Shown here piece after piece: positions 48,301 through 59,009 of a stretch of 64,000 nt of DNA. The number at the start of each line of letters is the position of its first letter. Position 1 is the stretch's first letter. Where the stretch lies: positions 30,001 to 94,000 of the forward strand of contig CAUJNA010001446.1 in NCBI GenBank assembly GCA_963377175.1, given 5' to 3'. The notes beneath the pieces were generated by a model that was given only the letters and a program-made list of their open reading frames with translations, was not told the origin of the DNA and did no database searches. The translations under genes were made by a program, and so were the position numbers. The DNA is from Effrenium voratum (taxonomy: Eukaryota; Sar; Dinophyceae; Suessiales; Symbiodiniaceae).

Positions 48301-48909
48301 AAGCCCCATAGTCTGAAACGCACCTGGAAGCCCAGGATGGAGTAAGAACCCGAAGCCTTCACTCTGAGCGCCGGTTCCCTCCAAAAATATGACACACACA
48401 CACAAATCAATTGTAAGTGTATCAATCCTGGGATCCCATGGCCCCCATGGCATCGGGGACAAACGAAAATACAAAAAAACAACTGCGCTGGTTGGCATGT
48501 AAGGTCTTCTGCCGCTCTTTACTTTTGACAAATTGAGTGGGGGTTGGACAGCAAAAATGATAAGTAGCTTAAGTTGCCTGGTTGCCGGCCTCAAAAGAAC
48601 TCAACCTACCTCAAAAATAGAATTATGTTGACCCCATATTAATCAAGACCAGTTTATTAATAGGTGGGTGTTCCCTCATTATCATGTTCGAGGAGACCGC
48701 CAGGGTCAAGGTCAAAACTCGATCCCTACACGGCAGTTTCACCTGGAACCTTCTTCGGCTCTATGGGGATCGCCGAAAAAGAAGAAGCCAGATTCGTATT
48801 TCGCGAAGCCGCGAAAATTTGAGTGCCTCAGGGTTTGCCGTGGAAGGATTCACGTCCTGGGCGCTGTACAGCAAGAACTCCCGCCAGTCCCCGCCGCTCA
48901 CAATGTCCC
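42350..48909 (-). CDS. Aspartyl/asparaginyl beta-hydroxylase-like gene (5 exons seen)
   Basis: Exons on the minus strand: 48909-48854 (DIVSGGDWREFLLYSAQD), 47274-47179 (HPQVLQVLELFPKTCAVLEH...), 46003-45949 (VGEIILSALAPGTQLAPH), 44252-44158 (ASSNVRLTCHLGLVCPTGAR...) and 42400-42350 (EGKCIFFDDSYEHEARE). All four junctions keep phase, with GT, GC, GC and GA donors and AG acceptors. The joined protein follows the 2-oxoglutarate/Fe(II) aspartyl/asparaginyl beta-hydroxylase domain: GDW..F.L, FPKT, SALAPGT.L.PHC...N.RL.CHLGL, then EGK..FDDS.EHE. The two iron-binding His (PHC and EHE) and the Arg in NVRL are present. The enzyme family hydroxylates Asp/Asn side chains; whether this member is secretory or cytosolic cannot be told. 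N-terminal exons and the C-terminal WHP-type exon were not found, so the model is incomplete. Introns are 1.2-1.8 kb and full of TIR elements. Confidence 0.72.
42590..43570. repeat. Simple-sequence block: AACA-rich, ACACA, CCAAT and CAAT arrays
   Basis: From 42,740 the + strand is A/C-rich with almost no T: CAAA/ACAAACGA runs, then ACAACACAAC repeats at 42,905-42,985. From 43,080 CAAT tetramers dominate, and 43,270-43,395 holds a (CCAAT)n pentamer array interrupted by single CAAT units. It lies inside an intron of the beta-hydroxylase-like gene. ORFs here (Cys/Val/Phe-rich on minus) are artefacts. Confidence 0.85.
44479..44608. repeat. TIR element family 1, copy d
   Basis: Left CCGTGGATGGACGAAATC, right GTGGATTTCGTCCAAAG, flanked by TA. 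It is intronic in the beta-hydroxylase-like gene and directly abuts a family-3 remnant. Confidence 0.75.
45547..45676. repeat. TIR element family 1, copy e
   Basis: Left CTGTGGATGGTTGCGAGTCA, right GGACTTTGTCCATCCACAG then TA. It is intronic, in the third intron of the beta-hydroxylase-like gene. Confidence 0.75.
46838..46930. repeat. TIR element family 2, copy g
   Basis: Left CTAGGTCCTCCAGTAGAG, internal TTTAGTCTATTTTAGTAGG, right CTACTGGGGGGCCTAG. It is intronic and a little shorter than the other copies. Confidence 0.75.
48158..48272. repeat. TIR element family 1, copy f
   Basis: Left TGTGGATGGACGAAATCCTG, right GTGGTGCGAAATGGAATTCG then AACCAACCAGTA. It lies in the first recognised intron of the beta-hydroxylase-like gene. 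Confidence 0.7.
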
Positions 48910-51900
48910 CTCAGCGGATTCGAAACGGGAAAACGTCGTCGCCGAAAGACCCTACAGCGAGGGTTGATTCCCATGCGGTGGCGGAAGTCAGGGTATCAGG
49001 GTATGTTGAAAAATATGGTTCTAGGGGTTGAGTCCCCATTCTCTTCACGCATCGTGCTCTTTAGAAACCACGCATTTGCCCAGGTGTTTGGCCAATTTTT
49101 GAAGAGTTGGATTCCTGAAGAGAATGGGGAAGGTACGGCTAGATCAAACACGCCCTCGTGAGGAGGAAGTAGACAACAAATGGAGGTGTGGCTCGTTTGG
49201 GGCCGCGACCAAACGAGCCTGCAGAAACACACTAAGCTATTGCCAAAGACGGTGCATCGAGCGTACGATAGTAAGATATGTCCATTCGTTGATGACTCAC
49301 CCACAAACATGGAACCTCATGGAGGTCCGTGGAAGACCAGTTCCTTTAACAAGGGACTTTTGGTGGGCTGCATGTGCTGCAAGTTCGAGCTGAATTGCTC
49401 ACTTGAGCGGAATTGCCCAACAAATCAGGAAGAACTTGCACCACTCACCGAAAGTGGATCAAATGTTGGCAGAGGGCATGCTGTCGACGCTTCTCAATTC
49501 CGAAGAAAAAACAAAGTAAAAAAGTGGACAGGCCGAGAAAAAAAAACGTGGCCAAGCATGTCACTTACGAAAATGGAAGTGCAGGAACCTAGGGAGTGAG
49601 CCTTCCATTGCAGACATCTTACTCCAAAAGCTCAGACACTTTGGAAGCAAAATGGCCATCCCAAGATTCAGGAACTCCGGGAGTCTTAATGCGAATTCAC
49701 AGACACTCACAATTTTGGGGGCCCACAGCGAGGTGTTAACACTCGACCAGTTGCACGACCCAGGACATAGAAACTGCTGAACATGGTCCAAAAAAAAGGA
49801 GACCAAAAGGTCTGCTATGGACAAGTGAATGAAAACCAAATATTAACATGGCCTACCCAGAAACATGTAAAGAATTAAGAAGGCGGCCGCAGCTATTTCT
49901 GGTTGGGAGTGTCCCTTACTAACCTTCATCTGCCCGGGTTTGATTGTGGGAAAGTAAGCATCCACACCTCCAAAACCTATACCTTTTACTGCCCCTGACA
50001 TGAGACAAAACAATTGGCAGGGGAAACCCGCGCATCGCGTATATTTTAGGTATTGTGTTCGAGCTTTTTGCAATGCTGGTTGGCAGCCACTAAATTTAAA
50101 CATGGACATGACCAAAAAAAACACTTCATAACATATTTGTCTTTTGGAGGGTGCCAGTTTGGTGGCTAGTTTGGACGGAAACCAAACCGGAAACCAACTG
50201 TGTCACCACACTGCGCGGAGGGTCCCCCAAACTGAGACCAAGCCGTAAGCTTGCCACGTCGGACCGCCTTTTCAACTTTCGCCAACAGCTTGCATGTGGA
50301 AGGGAAAAACATTGCAGCCATGATCATCGCGGGTAGCGGATGAAGGTTTGCCTTCCCGCGCACGCAAAAATGGGAACCCTCCCGAAAACCACTACTGGCC
50401 TCTAATAGGATGGCCATCCTTTCGCGCGAAAGCGATCTGAAGGGAAGGTTTCCCAACAGCTAACTGCTCCCCCCCACAGCCCGTGCAAAGTGAAAGAGAT
50501 TGAATCTGAGGCGGGCGACTACTAGTCTCCAAGTGAAAACAAGTACATTGGGTGAAAGTAGATGGCGCTTTTCCTGCTTGGGCTTTATCATCCTCTCATT
50601 TGCCCACCCGCAAGAAAAATGTGAAATCTACATGATCTACTTTCACCCTGTACTTGATGCAGGCGACATAACTGGGGGTACTGGTTGCCTTCTATCGGAT
50701 GAACATCACCCCAATCTCCACTGACTATCGTTCAACCAACCTCCTGTTATCTCCTCTTGGTTTAAAAAAACACAAAACCAGGAGCCGCTTGATGGGTTTA
50801 CCCATTGGTGGGCAAAAAGTTGTTCAGTCCGAACATCCCTTGGCAAAATGCACCTCTGAAAAGTTCCAGGACTTGAAGAATTCCCCCAAAAAGCATGGGA
50901 AGCCAAACCCAAGCAGTGCCTCAAGTCCAGAAACTGAGGAAGTGAGCTTCTTTCTCCATTTGGCCTTCCCTTCAAACCACAAATTCCACAAATCCCCCTC
51001 ATACATCACAAAAGAAAGGGAACACCAGGGTTGCTCCTTTGGGTTTGGAAGCCGTAAAAGAACGGAACATCGAGCCTCGGGATTAAAATCGGTTGGTACG
51101 GTTCATACCGTTTGAGTCAAAGGCAAAGATGTGAGAGGGTACCATTCGTTGATACAGAAATTGTGAAGCGTTCCCTTGGTTCCTGTCCAAATGGGAGTTG
51201 ATCAATATTCCTGGCCCCAAAAGGACAATGGGCTACTTTTCCCCTTTTGTGGAGAAGTCTCAGATCTTTTCGGTGGTTGTCCAAACCAATGGTCATCATG
51301 GACCAAATCCTGCACGACGTCGGGGAAACCATTGTTCTTTTGGTATTCATGCAGGGGGGAATTCATCATCCCAGGGCTCTGAACGGAGGTTTTAGATGAT
51401 GGACATCGTCCATCCCAGGTGTCACGGAGCTGCGAACCCTTGCGCCCGGCTCAACCGGTTCCTCGCACGAGGCCGTGCTCGGGCCGAAGCTAGCTATAGC
51501 AAGCTTCACAGCCCACCTTTCGCCTTGTGGCGGTACGTCTCACTGGGATCGCCGCCCCATGCGCCACTAGGTAACCGGGCATGTCCGCGGTAAAAGCGGG
51601 CGCCGCATGTTTCATCAACCAGTGTAGTAATCCAGCGTTCTTGGATTATAACATACAGATATTGTTACTTGAGCGACTGTTGGCTTTCAGCACTGCAGCC
51701 GCCGTCGCGAAATTAAACCCAACAAAAGTACTGGGTCTTGGTTCGGGTCGGGCAAAACCCAAGCAAAGAAAGGGCCATGCCTATAAGACAAACGGACGCA
51801 AACATACAAAACACGCATACCAAGAAAAAGACAATTCACATTTGCAAGACCCGATTCCGGACGCCTGAAAGTGGACGAAACAGGCTCATCCTCAAATATT

Positions 51901-53267
51901 GCCGAAGATGCATGCCTTCGACCAGCAACTCTTTGAAACATCGGGGTTGTTCGCTGGACCCACTGGGATATGCGACAACCGCTTGTTGATCTGCAAGAAT
52001 CTGGTTCGAGACGTAAACTGTTCGGCCGATTGCTAGGTACACTGGATTTTAACCCGCGTGAAAAAAGGCCAGTCAGTGGCCCAACTGATCGGGATTCGTA
52101 GTTGTTTCGTGCTGGTAGATGTTAGCTGTCCAACCAGAAATCAAGGGCTTTACTCAGATCCGATCGAGTAGATGGCCCGAAAAACGTCTGAACTTGTTGT
52201 TTACCAGTTAAAAAGGTCTTCCGCCCATGACGCGTCCCAAATATGTCACGCCTTTGGGTGACTTCGACACGGCCCCAAGAAGCAACCGAGCAACCATTCT
52301 GCCACGGGAAAAAAATCAGCTATACGGTTGATGCCCTAATAATTGCAAGTAAACCAGCCACAGAAACAAAAAGCAATGGCAAGTTACAGTAAATTAGGGC
52401 ACTTATTCCTTTTTCCACTTGAAACATTTAGGGCATGCGAATCTTAAGCTATATCAAGCCATGTGGAAGGCCCAAACCGCCCAAGCCGCCCCAAACGGAT
52501 CCAGGGAGCCCCGGCCGCTCAGCCGCTCAGCCGCTCAGCCGCTCAGCCGCTCAGCCGCTCAGCGGCTCAGGTGAGGTAGCGGCGAAGCACCAGCGTGGCC
52601 AAGCCAGACATGATGGTGAGTAAAACGTACCTCAAGGCTTCCAAATGCTTCCAGGCTTCTCAGTTGCCCCTTAGAGACCCAGAAAGGTGAACCTTTTGGG
52701 TTGTCATGACCTATGGACCAAAAAAGAGGAAACCAAAAGGTCAAAAGGTTTGGCTTTGGGCAAGTGAGGTTTTGAACGGCCCGGAGAACGGAGAACAGAG
52801 AGGCAGTGCCTAGAGTCTCCTTCTGACCCCTAGAAAAAGGGCTTGCCCAATCAAGATCAAGGAATCCCCGTTACAGCTTAAGGGGCCACACACACACGTG
52901 CAAAGAATTCTCCAACAGAATGGCCGTGAAAAGGCTCCTCTTCCCAGCACACAAAGTTCCAATGCCTCCCATTTGGGAACGCGTTGAGCCCCCAAAATAA
53001 GGACTTCGGTTTCCCTGTGAGTTTCCCAATAAACACAAACCTGAAAAGGGTAGTCAAAGTCATGTTTCAAATTTGCAAAATGTATCTTTTAAGGAGCCCT
53101 GGAAAAAGCTTGGCTCCCAGGTCTCCAAATAACCCCGTCTTTCTTTCAGGCTTGCCCTCCTGTGTGGGCTTTTTCTGGGAAAGCAACAGCTGAAAACCGA
53201 CATGCAGTTTGGAGGGTCCGAAACCTTGAAAACGACACACCCAAAAGGTTGGAACCATTGGTTGATG
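48910..53267. other. Gene-poor stretch with unresolved coding-like islands
   Basis: Upstream exons of the beta-hydroxylase-like gene may lie here. Islands: about 50,230-50,300 minus (KLLAKVEKAVRRGKLTAWSQ), and 51,421-51,530. The latter is open on + as VTELRTLAPGSTGSSHEAVL just after a decayed family-1 end CATCCCAG and before a GT donor, and on minus as WAVKLAIASFGPSTASCEEP. A short + strand island at about 52,470-52,570 contains the octamer array. Otherwise nothing is recognised. Confidence 0.3.
52515..52562 (+). repeat. Octamer tandem array (CCGCTCAG)x6
   Basis: Six perfect copies, followed by one CGGCTCAG copy. It lies in a CpG-rich, possibly coding + strand island ending at a GTGAG donor-like site; an 8-nt unit would cycle through three frames. 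Confidence 0.9.
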
Positions 53268-54321
53268 TTTGTGTGTGCACTGTGTGCAGTGTGTGTTTGT
53301 GTGTTTGTGTGTTTGCGTGTTTGCGTGCTTGCGTGTTTGCGTGTTTGCGTGTTTGCGTGCTTGCGTGCTTGCGTGTTTGCGTGTTTGCGTGTTTGCGTGC
53401 TTGCGTGCTTGCGTGTGTGCGTGTGTGCGTGTGTGCGTGGGTGTGTGGGTGTGTGGGTGTGTGGGTGTGTGGGTGTGTTTGTGTGTCTGTGTGTTTGTGT
53501 GTTTTTGTGCTTGTGTTTGTGTGTGTCTGTGTCTGTGTCCGTGTCCGTGTCCGTGTCTGTGTTGGTGTTGGTGTTGGTGTGGGTGTGGGTGTGGGTGTTG
53601 GTATGTGTGTTTGTGTTTGTGTTTGTGTTTGTGTGTTTGTGTTTGTGTGTTTGTGTTTGTGTGTTTGTGTTTGTGTGTTTGTGTTTTTCTGATTGTGTTT
53701 TTCTGATTGTGTGTTTGTGTTTGTGTGTTTGTGTTTGTGTGTGTTTGTGTTTGTGTGTTTGTGTTTGTGTGTTTGTGTGTGTGTTTGTGTGTGTGTGTTC
53801 GTGTGTTTGTGTGTTTGTGTGTGAGTGTGTTTGTGTGTGTGTGTGTTTGTGTGTGTGTGCTTGTGTTTGTGTGTTTGTGTGTGTGTGTGTTTGTGTGTGT
53901 TTGTGTGTGTGTGTGTGTGTTTGTGTGTGTTTGTGTTTGTGTTTGTGTTTGTGTTTGTGTTTGTGTGTGTGTTTGTGTGTGTTTGTGTGTTTGTGTGTTT
54001 GTGTTTGTGTGTTTGTGTGTTTGTGTTTGTGTTTGTGTGTTTGTGTTTGTGTTTGTGTGTTTGTGTTTTTGTGTTTTTGTGTTTTTGTGTTTTTGTGTGT
54101 TTGTGTTTTTGTGTTTTTGTGTTTGTGTGTTTGTGCTTTTGTGCTTTTGTGCTTTTGTGTTTTTGTGTTTTGTGTTTTGTGTGTGTTTGTGTGTTTGTGT
54201 GTTTGTGTGTTTGTGTGTTTGTGTGTTTGTGTGTTTGTGTGTTTGTGTGTTTGTGTGTTTGTGTGTTTGTGTGTTTGTGTGTTTGTGTGTGTGCGTTTGC
54301 GTTTGCGTTTGCGTTTGCGTT
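53268..54321 (+). repeat. About 1-kb TG-rich simple repeat
   Basis: Degenerate (GTGTTT)n with blocks of variants: GCGTGTTT at 53,310-53,430, GTGGGT at about 53,440-53,475, GTCCGT/GTTGGT at about 53,540-53,600, GTTTTT at about 54,060-54,170, a regular GTGTGTTT run at 54,180-54,290 and GCGTTT at the gap edge. The block structure suggests successive local expansions. Confidence 0.95.
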
Positions 54322-54421
54322 NNNNNNNNNNNNNNNNNNNNNNNNNNNNNNNNNNNNNNNNNNNNNNNNNNNNNNNNNNNNNNNNNNNNNNNNNNNNNNN
54401 NNNNNNNNNNNNNNNNNNNNN
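54322..54421. other. Assembly gap (100 N)
   Basis: Exactly 100 N, the conventional placeholder, between two unlike simple repeats. True length is unknown, and the two sides may not be adjacent. Confidence 0.98.
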
Positions 54422-54496
54422 ACAACAACAACAACAACCACCACCACCACCACCACCACCAACAACAACAACACCAACACCACCACCACCACCACC

Positions 54497-54557
<61 letters not shown>

Positions 54558-54559
54558 CC

Positions 54560-54591
<32 letters not shown>

Positions 54592-54592
54592 C
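54422..54592 (+). repeat. Triplet repeat (ACA/ACC)n
   Basis: Alternating blocks of ACA and CCA triplets. It would encode poly-Asn, poly-His, poly-Gln, poly-Thr or poly-Pro depending on frame; nothing shows that it is translated. Confidence 0.95.
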
Positions 54593-54911
54593 AAGGTATC
54601 TGAGCCTTTGCCGCCGTTGGAAGCGGATCGACTTCAAGGCGTGCTTCGTTCCCAAGCGCAAGACTGTCAACAAACGCACGTTTCAGCAGGCCCCGGAAAA
54701 AAGTCAAAACAACGACAACCAACAAAACAAACACACCAATGAACCAACAAAACAAACAAGCAACCAACAAATACAAACAACCAAGACAAGACAAGACAAG
54801 ATATACAAGAAAACACCAAACCAAACAAACAAACAAACAAACAAACAAGGACACACACAAAACCGAGTTTGAAGCCGCGCGGGCTCACTTCCATCTTTTG
54901 CTGGCAATGAG

Positions 54912-55036
54912 CTAAAGGCTGTGGTAGATACCACCGACCAGCTGAAGGTGGCGCTGGGTTTCAAGAGTCGCAAGGCAAAGAGCCCGCACAGCTTGCAGAG
55001 TAGGAGGACCATGATCAAACACCTCGGAGCAACCAG
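54912..55036 (+). CDS. Candidate + strand exon
   Basis: Between a GCAATGAG acceptor and a GT donor (ACCAG|GTTTCC) the + strand reads LKAVVDTTDQLKVALGFKSR then KAKSPHSLQSRRTMIKHLGA. Codons (AAG, GTG, CTG, GAG, ACC) are strongly coding-like. The minus strand is also open, ending at a stop, but with a less natural composition. The gene is unknown. Confidence 0.4.
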
Positions 55037-56893
55037 GTTTCCATTGAAGATTCGCGAGCGCTCGTGATGTTTTCCTAAAGTTCAGCTTTGGGGTCCAGAC
55101 AGGATACGGAGTCGTTCGGCGCGGGCTAGGGTTCTGCAGGGGTATACACTTGCGTTCAGTTTTTTGAGGCGCCAGAAAATTGAAAGCCCGTAAGCAAAAT
55201 CCATTTGGTAGGTGTCGCCGGAGTTGGCAAAGAACGCAACGAAGCAATCGCGTTTGCCTTCAACTGGTCTTCCCAAATGCGTAAAGCAGGGGCTGCTTTA
55301 CAAACACCACTAGCCAATCATACTGTTTGGGGAGCTATTGAGGACACATTAGGAAACACTTGGATGTGTAGGTTAATCCTCGGGCTGGTGGTTTTGAAGG
55401 GGAACGGGACACATCTGTCAAGGTCCCTGAGCTCGCCGCCTTGCGATCCAGAATTTACCCTCAGCGAAACAGGGGGCATGCTGAAATCGAGAAACCACAA
55501 TCCCCAGGCCGCCGTACGAATATATACCCCGCTTTGCCCGATCAAGAAAGACCAAGGGCTCGAGCCTGGCTATGGCCTGCCACTCATCCGAAGGTTGGTG
55601 TCGGGTAGGTTTAGTTTGGGCTTCGGGCAGGCGCAAGGTAGGTCCAATAGGTAGGGAAGTTGGTTGTCTGTTTAGGGTGGGTTTGGGGTTGGTTTATTTA
55701 AGCTGGGTTTGGGTGGGCTGTGGGGGTTGAAAGGCTTTATCGGGGCTAGAGTTGGGTTCGTTTAGAGCTCTTGCTCGGCTGCGCGCACGCCTGCTCGCTT
55801 GCTTGGGGCGAAGGGCGCCATAAAGCCAAATGAAGCCATGAGTGTTGGAACATAATGCGCGTAGTGCTCCATTTGCTTGAGTCCCCTGGAAAAAGTAATT
55901 CCAGTAGTGATAGATTCCCTCTAAACCAACAGGAGAAAGTAAGAAATCTTAACCAAATGGAAGTAGTTCTTGCCCGCTTCCTGAACAAGGGTTCAACTCC
56001 CCAAGCCACCAATCCAAACCCCCAAGAGTCACTGGTTGCGATAAAACACACCACCCGTCGTGGTACCAAAACCCATCTGCGCGTCGCCATCGCCAAGCGA
56101 TGGCTTCCCTGGGGCGGGTGCCAAATGTCAAAGGGCCCAAGGGGAGGATCTCACTTGGCAACTGCTTTCTCAAATTCTAAATGTGTGTCTGCGTTTGGTG
56201 GGTTCAGGACCAACGGGAAACTACATTAAAACCACAATTGTTCGAATTATTGGGGCCCCCCTTTTTAAGACACGCCCAAGTTTCACAGGACGACTGCTCC
56301 AAGGAAAAATGGGAGACCCCCACGTGCTCTACAAACAAAAACGAAGTTGCAAGGAAGCTTTGAAACTTGACGCACCTGGCAAAATGGGTGTTGGAACAAC
56401 CATTGGGGTTTCCCTGCAAAGGATTGGACCAAAAATGGAAAGGAAGGCCCGCTGACCCGCCAGTGTGTCCGTCTGGGCGCATTGTGCCCTTGCAATGGTA
56501 GTGCCACAGCTTAACGCCGATCCTTGGCAAAAAACGGAGCACGCAAAGACAGCGAGCAAACAAAGAGCGCAGAGCAATGTCAGAAAAAACGAACAAACAG
56601 AAACTAGCAACACCCCCTTCAGGTTGACAAAGCAGCTGGGCGAACGTCGTCAGTGCTTTGCCATGTAGGGTCCCCTCCCCCCATCCTATCCCAAAAGCAA
56701 ACACACGAGGAAACCAAAGGCAGGAAAACAAGGAAATCAACTGGACACCCAAAAAGACACTGACAGAAAGTCAGAAATGAGTAACGCAGCAAGCCAAAAG
56801 GAAACCTTGCAACGGCAACCCGATGAACATGCAAAACACATACACAGAAAGGAGCGTTGAAGAATATATGATGATTTTTAGATTTGGCTGTGC
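55037..56893. other. Gene-poor stretch
   Basis: It has a minus-strand frame at 55,082-55,276 with a plausible C-terminus (CFVAFFANSGDTYQMDFAYG...), and a family-3 element (55,867-55,963). Possible minus exons lie near 55,745-55,820 (LYGALRPKQASRRARSRARA) and 56,060-56,160. None could be joined. Confidence 0.3.
55867..55963. repeat. TIR element family 3, copy c
   Basis: Begins CTCCATTTGCTTGAGTCCCC and ends CTTAACCAAATGGAAG, with internal AATTCCAGTAGTGATAGATT. Confidence 0.7.
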
Positions 56894-57014
56894 CTCTTTT
56901 GAGGGTGTGTAACACGCGACGCGGCGCGAAGTCCAGCTGGGTGTGTCGCCTCCGCAGCTCCAGCTCGAGTTGCAGAAATTCACCGCCAGCCACAGGACGG
57001 TGAAAAACAGGGGG
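56894..57014 (-). CDS. Candidate exon
   Basis: After an AACCCCAG acceptor the minus strand reads PPVFHRPVAGGEFLQLELEL then RRRHTQLDFAPRRVLHTLKR, ending at a GC donor (AGAG|GCACAG). Alternating Leu/Glu then Arg suggests an amphipathic helix. It is one of the clearer single exons by codon character. Parent gene unknown. Confidence 0.42.
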
Positions 57015-57375
57015 CTGGGGTTGGGTATGTGTAGCGAGGTGTGTATCGACTATGTCTGACTATGTCTGGCGGCCTTGCTTCGGGCCCCTCCCTGCTACCT
57101 GTTCCATCTTGCTGCTGACTTGGCAAGCAAGTGATTCCCCAACAGCATGTTCAGCGAAAACATGCTCTGCAGGCAGCCCTGGAAAATCACTCGCAGTCTT
57201 GGCGTGCGTCGGGGTATGCAACGAAGGGCATGCAACCCGCTAGGCGGCTTCGTTCATGTGAGGTATGTAGCAGCGGTATGTAACGTGCGGCGGATGTAAT
57301 AAGGCAGGCCTTGTTACATAGGGTATGTAATGTTTGGTTGGCTGGCAAAAACACGTAGTTCATCTCATAACAATA

Positions 57376-57489
57376 CTGTGGATCGACGAAATCCTGCACC
57401 ACGGAATGATGTTTCCCCTGTAAATACCAGCAGAAATGGTTTCAACCATGGTTTCAAAGTGGTGCGAAATGGATTTCGTCCATCCACAG
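57376..57489. repeat. TIR element family 1, copy g
   Basis: Left CTGTGGATCGACGAAATCC, right GGATTTCGTCCATCCACAG. Flanks are TA and TG, so the duplication is slightly decayed. Confidence 0.82.
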
Positions 57490-58028
57490 TGTGAGTGCAT
57501 CCTTTTCTTGAGGGTTCCCCTTGGTTGAAACGTCGCAACGCTGCCCCCTGGAACGAGACAACATGGTAATATTTCCAGTGATAGGATCCATCTAAAGCTA
57601 ACAAGGGGGAATAAAACCTTTTCTGAAGCCAATGGCCGCGCTCAGAAAGTACTTCCAGTTTGCCACTGTGGGGAACTGACCAGGGAAACCAGCATGTAAA
57701 CCTAGTAAGAAACAGGGGTTGCCATCGTGGCGTGGTCTGGCGCAAAGGCCATGTCTAAGCGCCCAGTCTGCACACGAAACCAGAAACTCCTCAAAAGCTT
57801 AGTGGCCGTGGGAAAGCTGAAGGAAACAACGCGACTAGCCTGGTTCTCTCTGTAGGTGTCGTCCGTGGCCCGGCTACCACGCATGCCGAAATGGCAAGTC
57901 TAAACCGGCAACACATGTGTCCGGGCAATGCGTAATGGCAGCGGGGAAATGGGCCACCCTCTTTTACTGGTTGAATTTTAAGGCCAGACTCTCCCCGCCC
58001 CAAAAAATGCCACTGGTCTGGCCAAGCC

Positions 58029-58628
58029 TTGTTTCCTCTAAACCTGGGCTGTAGCCCTTGTAAACCGAAGCCTCCCAAGACATCAAGAAAATGTGGAATC
58101 CACGCGCAGGGAGTTTCTGCCAACTGCATCTCTAAGGATCTGCTCTCGAAAAACCTCGCAAATCTCCGTGCCGTCCTGTTGGCCGCCCCCGGAGAACAAA
58201 ATGTTGCCTCGGCGAGGGCGCGGCGACAAAGGCGACCCGTTGCAAGGCGAGCCTTAACGCTCCCTCCAAAAACATGGAACGCCCTCTCCCCGCAAAGAGA
58301 AGCAACCACTAGTTTGCAAAAGGACGTGCGGGGACCACTCTCCAAACGAACAACGAGGGGACCCGCTCAGATTCCCGTGTCCTTCACGGGAACCGCAGCT
58401 TCATCTATAATTAATTTGTGTGTGGCGCTTAGGCTCCTCCAAAGAGCGCACGGCTGGTACCTTGAGCCGGTTGTTGTTTGTCGTTTTTTGTTTGGTTCTT
58501 TCCGCAGCTTCTTGGGTCGTGTTGCTCCCTGGCATGCTAGCAAACGACTGAAATCAGAAAAGCTAAAAACAAAGAAGGGCAACCTGTTAAAAAGGAGGTT
58601 GGACGATTCTGGACGTGAGATCAAATGA
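58029..58628 (+). CDS. Hypothetical ORF, 199 aa
   Basis: An uninterrupted + strand ORF, basic throughout (RARRQRRPVARRALTL near residue 68; SEKLKTKKGNLLKRRLDD at the C-terminus), with no recognised domain. A 184-aa ORF overlaps it on the minus strand, so strand assignment is uncertain and both may be chance. It is one of few long intronless ORFs in this part of the window, and no TIR element interrupts it. Confidence 0.25.
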   Translation: MFPLNLGCSPCKPKPPKTSRKCGIHAQGVSANCISKDLLSKNLANLRAVLLAAPGEQNVASARARRQRRPVARRALTLPPKTWNALSPQREATTSLQKDVRGPLSKRTTRGPAQIPVSFTGTAASSIINLCVALRLLQRAHGWYLEPVVVCRFLFGSFRSFLGRVAPWHASKRLKSEKLKTKKGNLLKRRLDDSGREIK

Positions 58629-58744
58629 GATCCGCCGACCCCTTTGCTAAAGGCATGTTAGCCCCCGCAGAGAAGCGAGGCGTATTCTAAGTGGTGGTTA
58701 GGGGGAGTGTGAGGGGCGGGGGTCGGCGGCAGCATAATTTTTGA

Positions 58745-58968
58745 CACGGCTAACCTAACTCTAACTTCCAACCCAAACCGCTGACTCTGACCACTGTCTA
58801 ACACCTTTAACTCTCATTGTCTAACCCTAACCCAAACCTCTAACTCTAAACCTCCCTAACTCCATCGTCCAACCTGCTAACCCTACCAATCCTAACCTCT
58901 AACCCTAACCTCCCGAACTCTAGCCTCCAACCCTAACCTCTGACCCGAACCTCTACCTCTAACCTCTG
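58745..58968. repeat. Degenerate telomere-like CCTAA/CTAACC tract
   Basis: About 30 diverged copies of CTAACCCTAA-like and CTCTAACC-like units on the + strand. The perfect TTTAGGG type expected for dinoflagellate telomeres does not predominate, so this is interstitial or subtelomeric satellite rather than a live telomere. Confidence 0.7.
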
Positions 58969-59009
58969 AACCTGGTTGACGCTGCTGGTAGTCATATGCT
59001 TGTCTCAAG
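58969..59009 (+). pseudogene. Scar of the SSU (18S) rRNA 5' end
   Basis: The 41 nt from AACCTGGTTGA to GGTAGTCATATGCTTGTCTC and AAG match the universal eukaryotic 18S start (AACCTGGTTGATCCTGCCAG then TAGTCATATGCTTGTCTCAA). There are about four mismatches in one cluster; similarity then stops abruptly. It begins exactly at the first base of the mature SSU and directly follows the telomere-like tract. It is a fragment, not a functional rRNA gene. Confidence 0.72.

Noticed and set aside
48684..49031. 115-aa + strand ORF MFEETARVKVKTRS...
   Set aside because: It overlaps the minus-strand exon 48909-48854 that fits the beta-hydroxylase domain and its phase; the + ORF has no motif.
53060..54872. 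Very long ORFs (about 480-600 aa) of Thr/His/Asn or Cys/Val/Phe repeats on both strands
   Set aside because: They are translations of the TG/CA simple repeat and run through 100 N; several frames on both strands are open at once, as expected of a repeat lacking stop triplets.
57791..58345. 184-aa minus ORF opposite the 199-aa + ORF
   Set aside because: Neither strand shows motifs. The + ORF was kept at low confidence because of its basic, Lys-rich C-terminus; the minus one adds no evidence.
58745..58968. A functional chromosome end
   Set aside because: Units are highly diverged and non-telomeric DNA continues on both sides, so it is interstitial.
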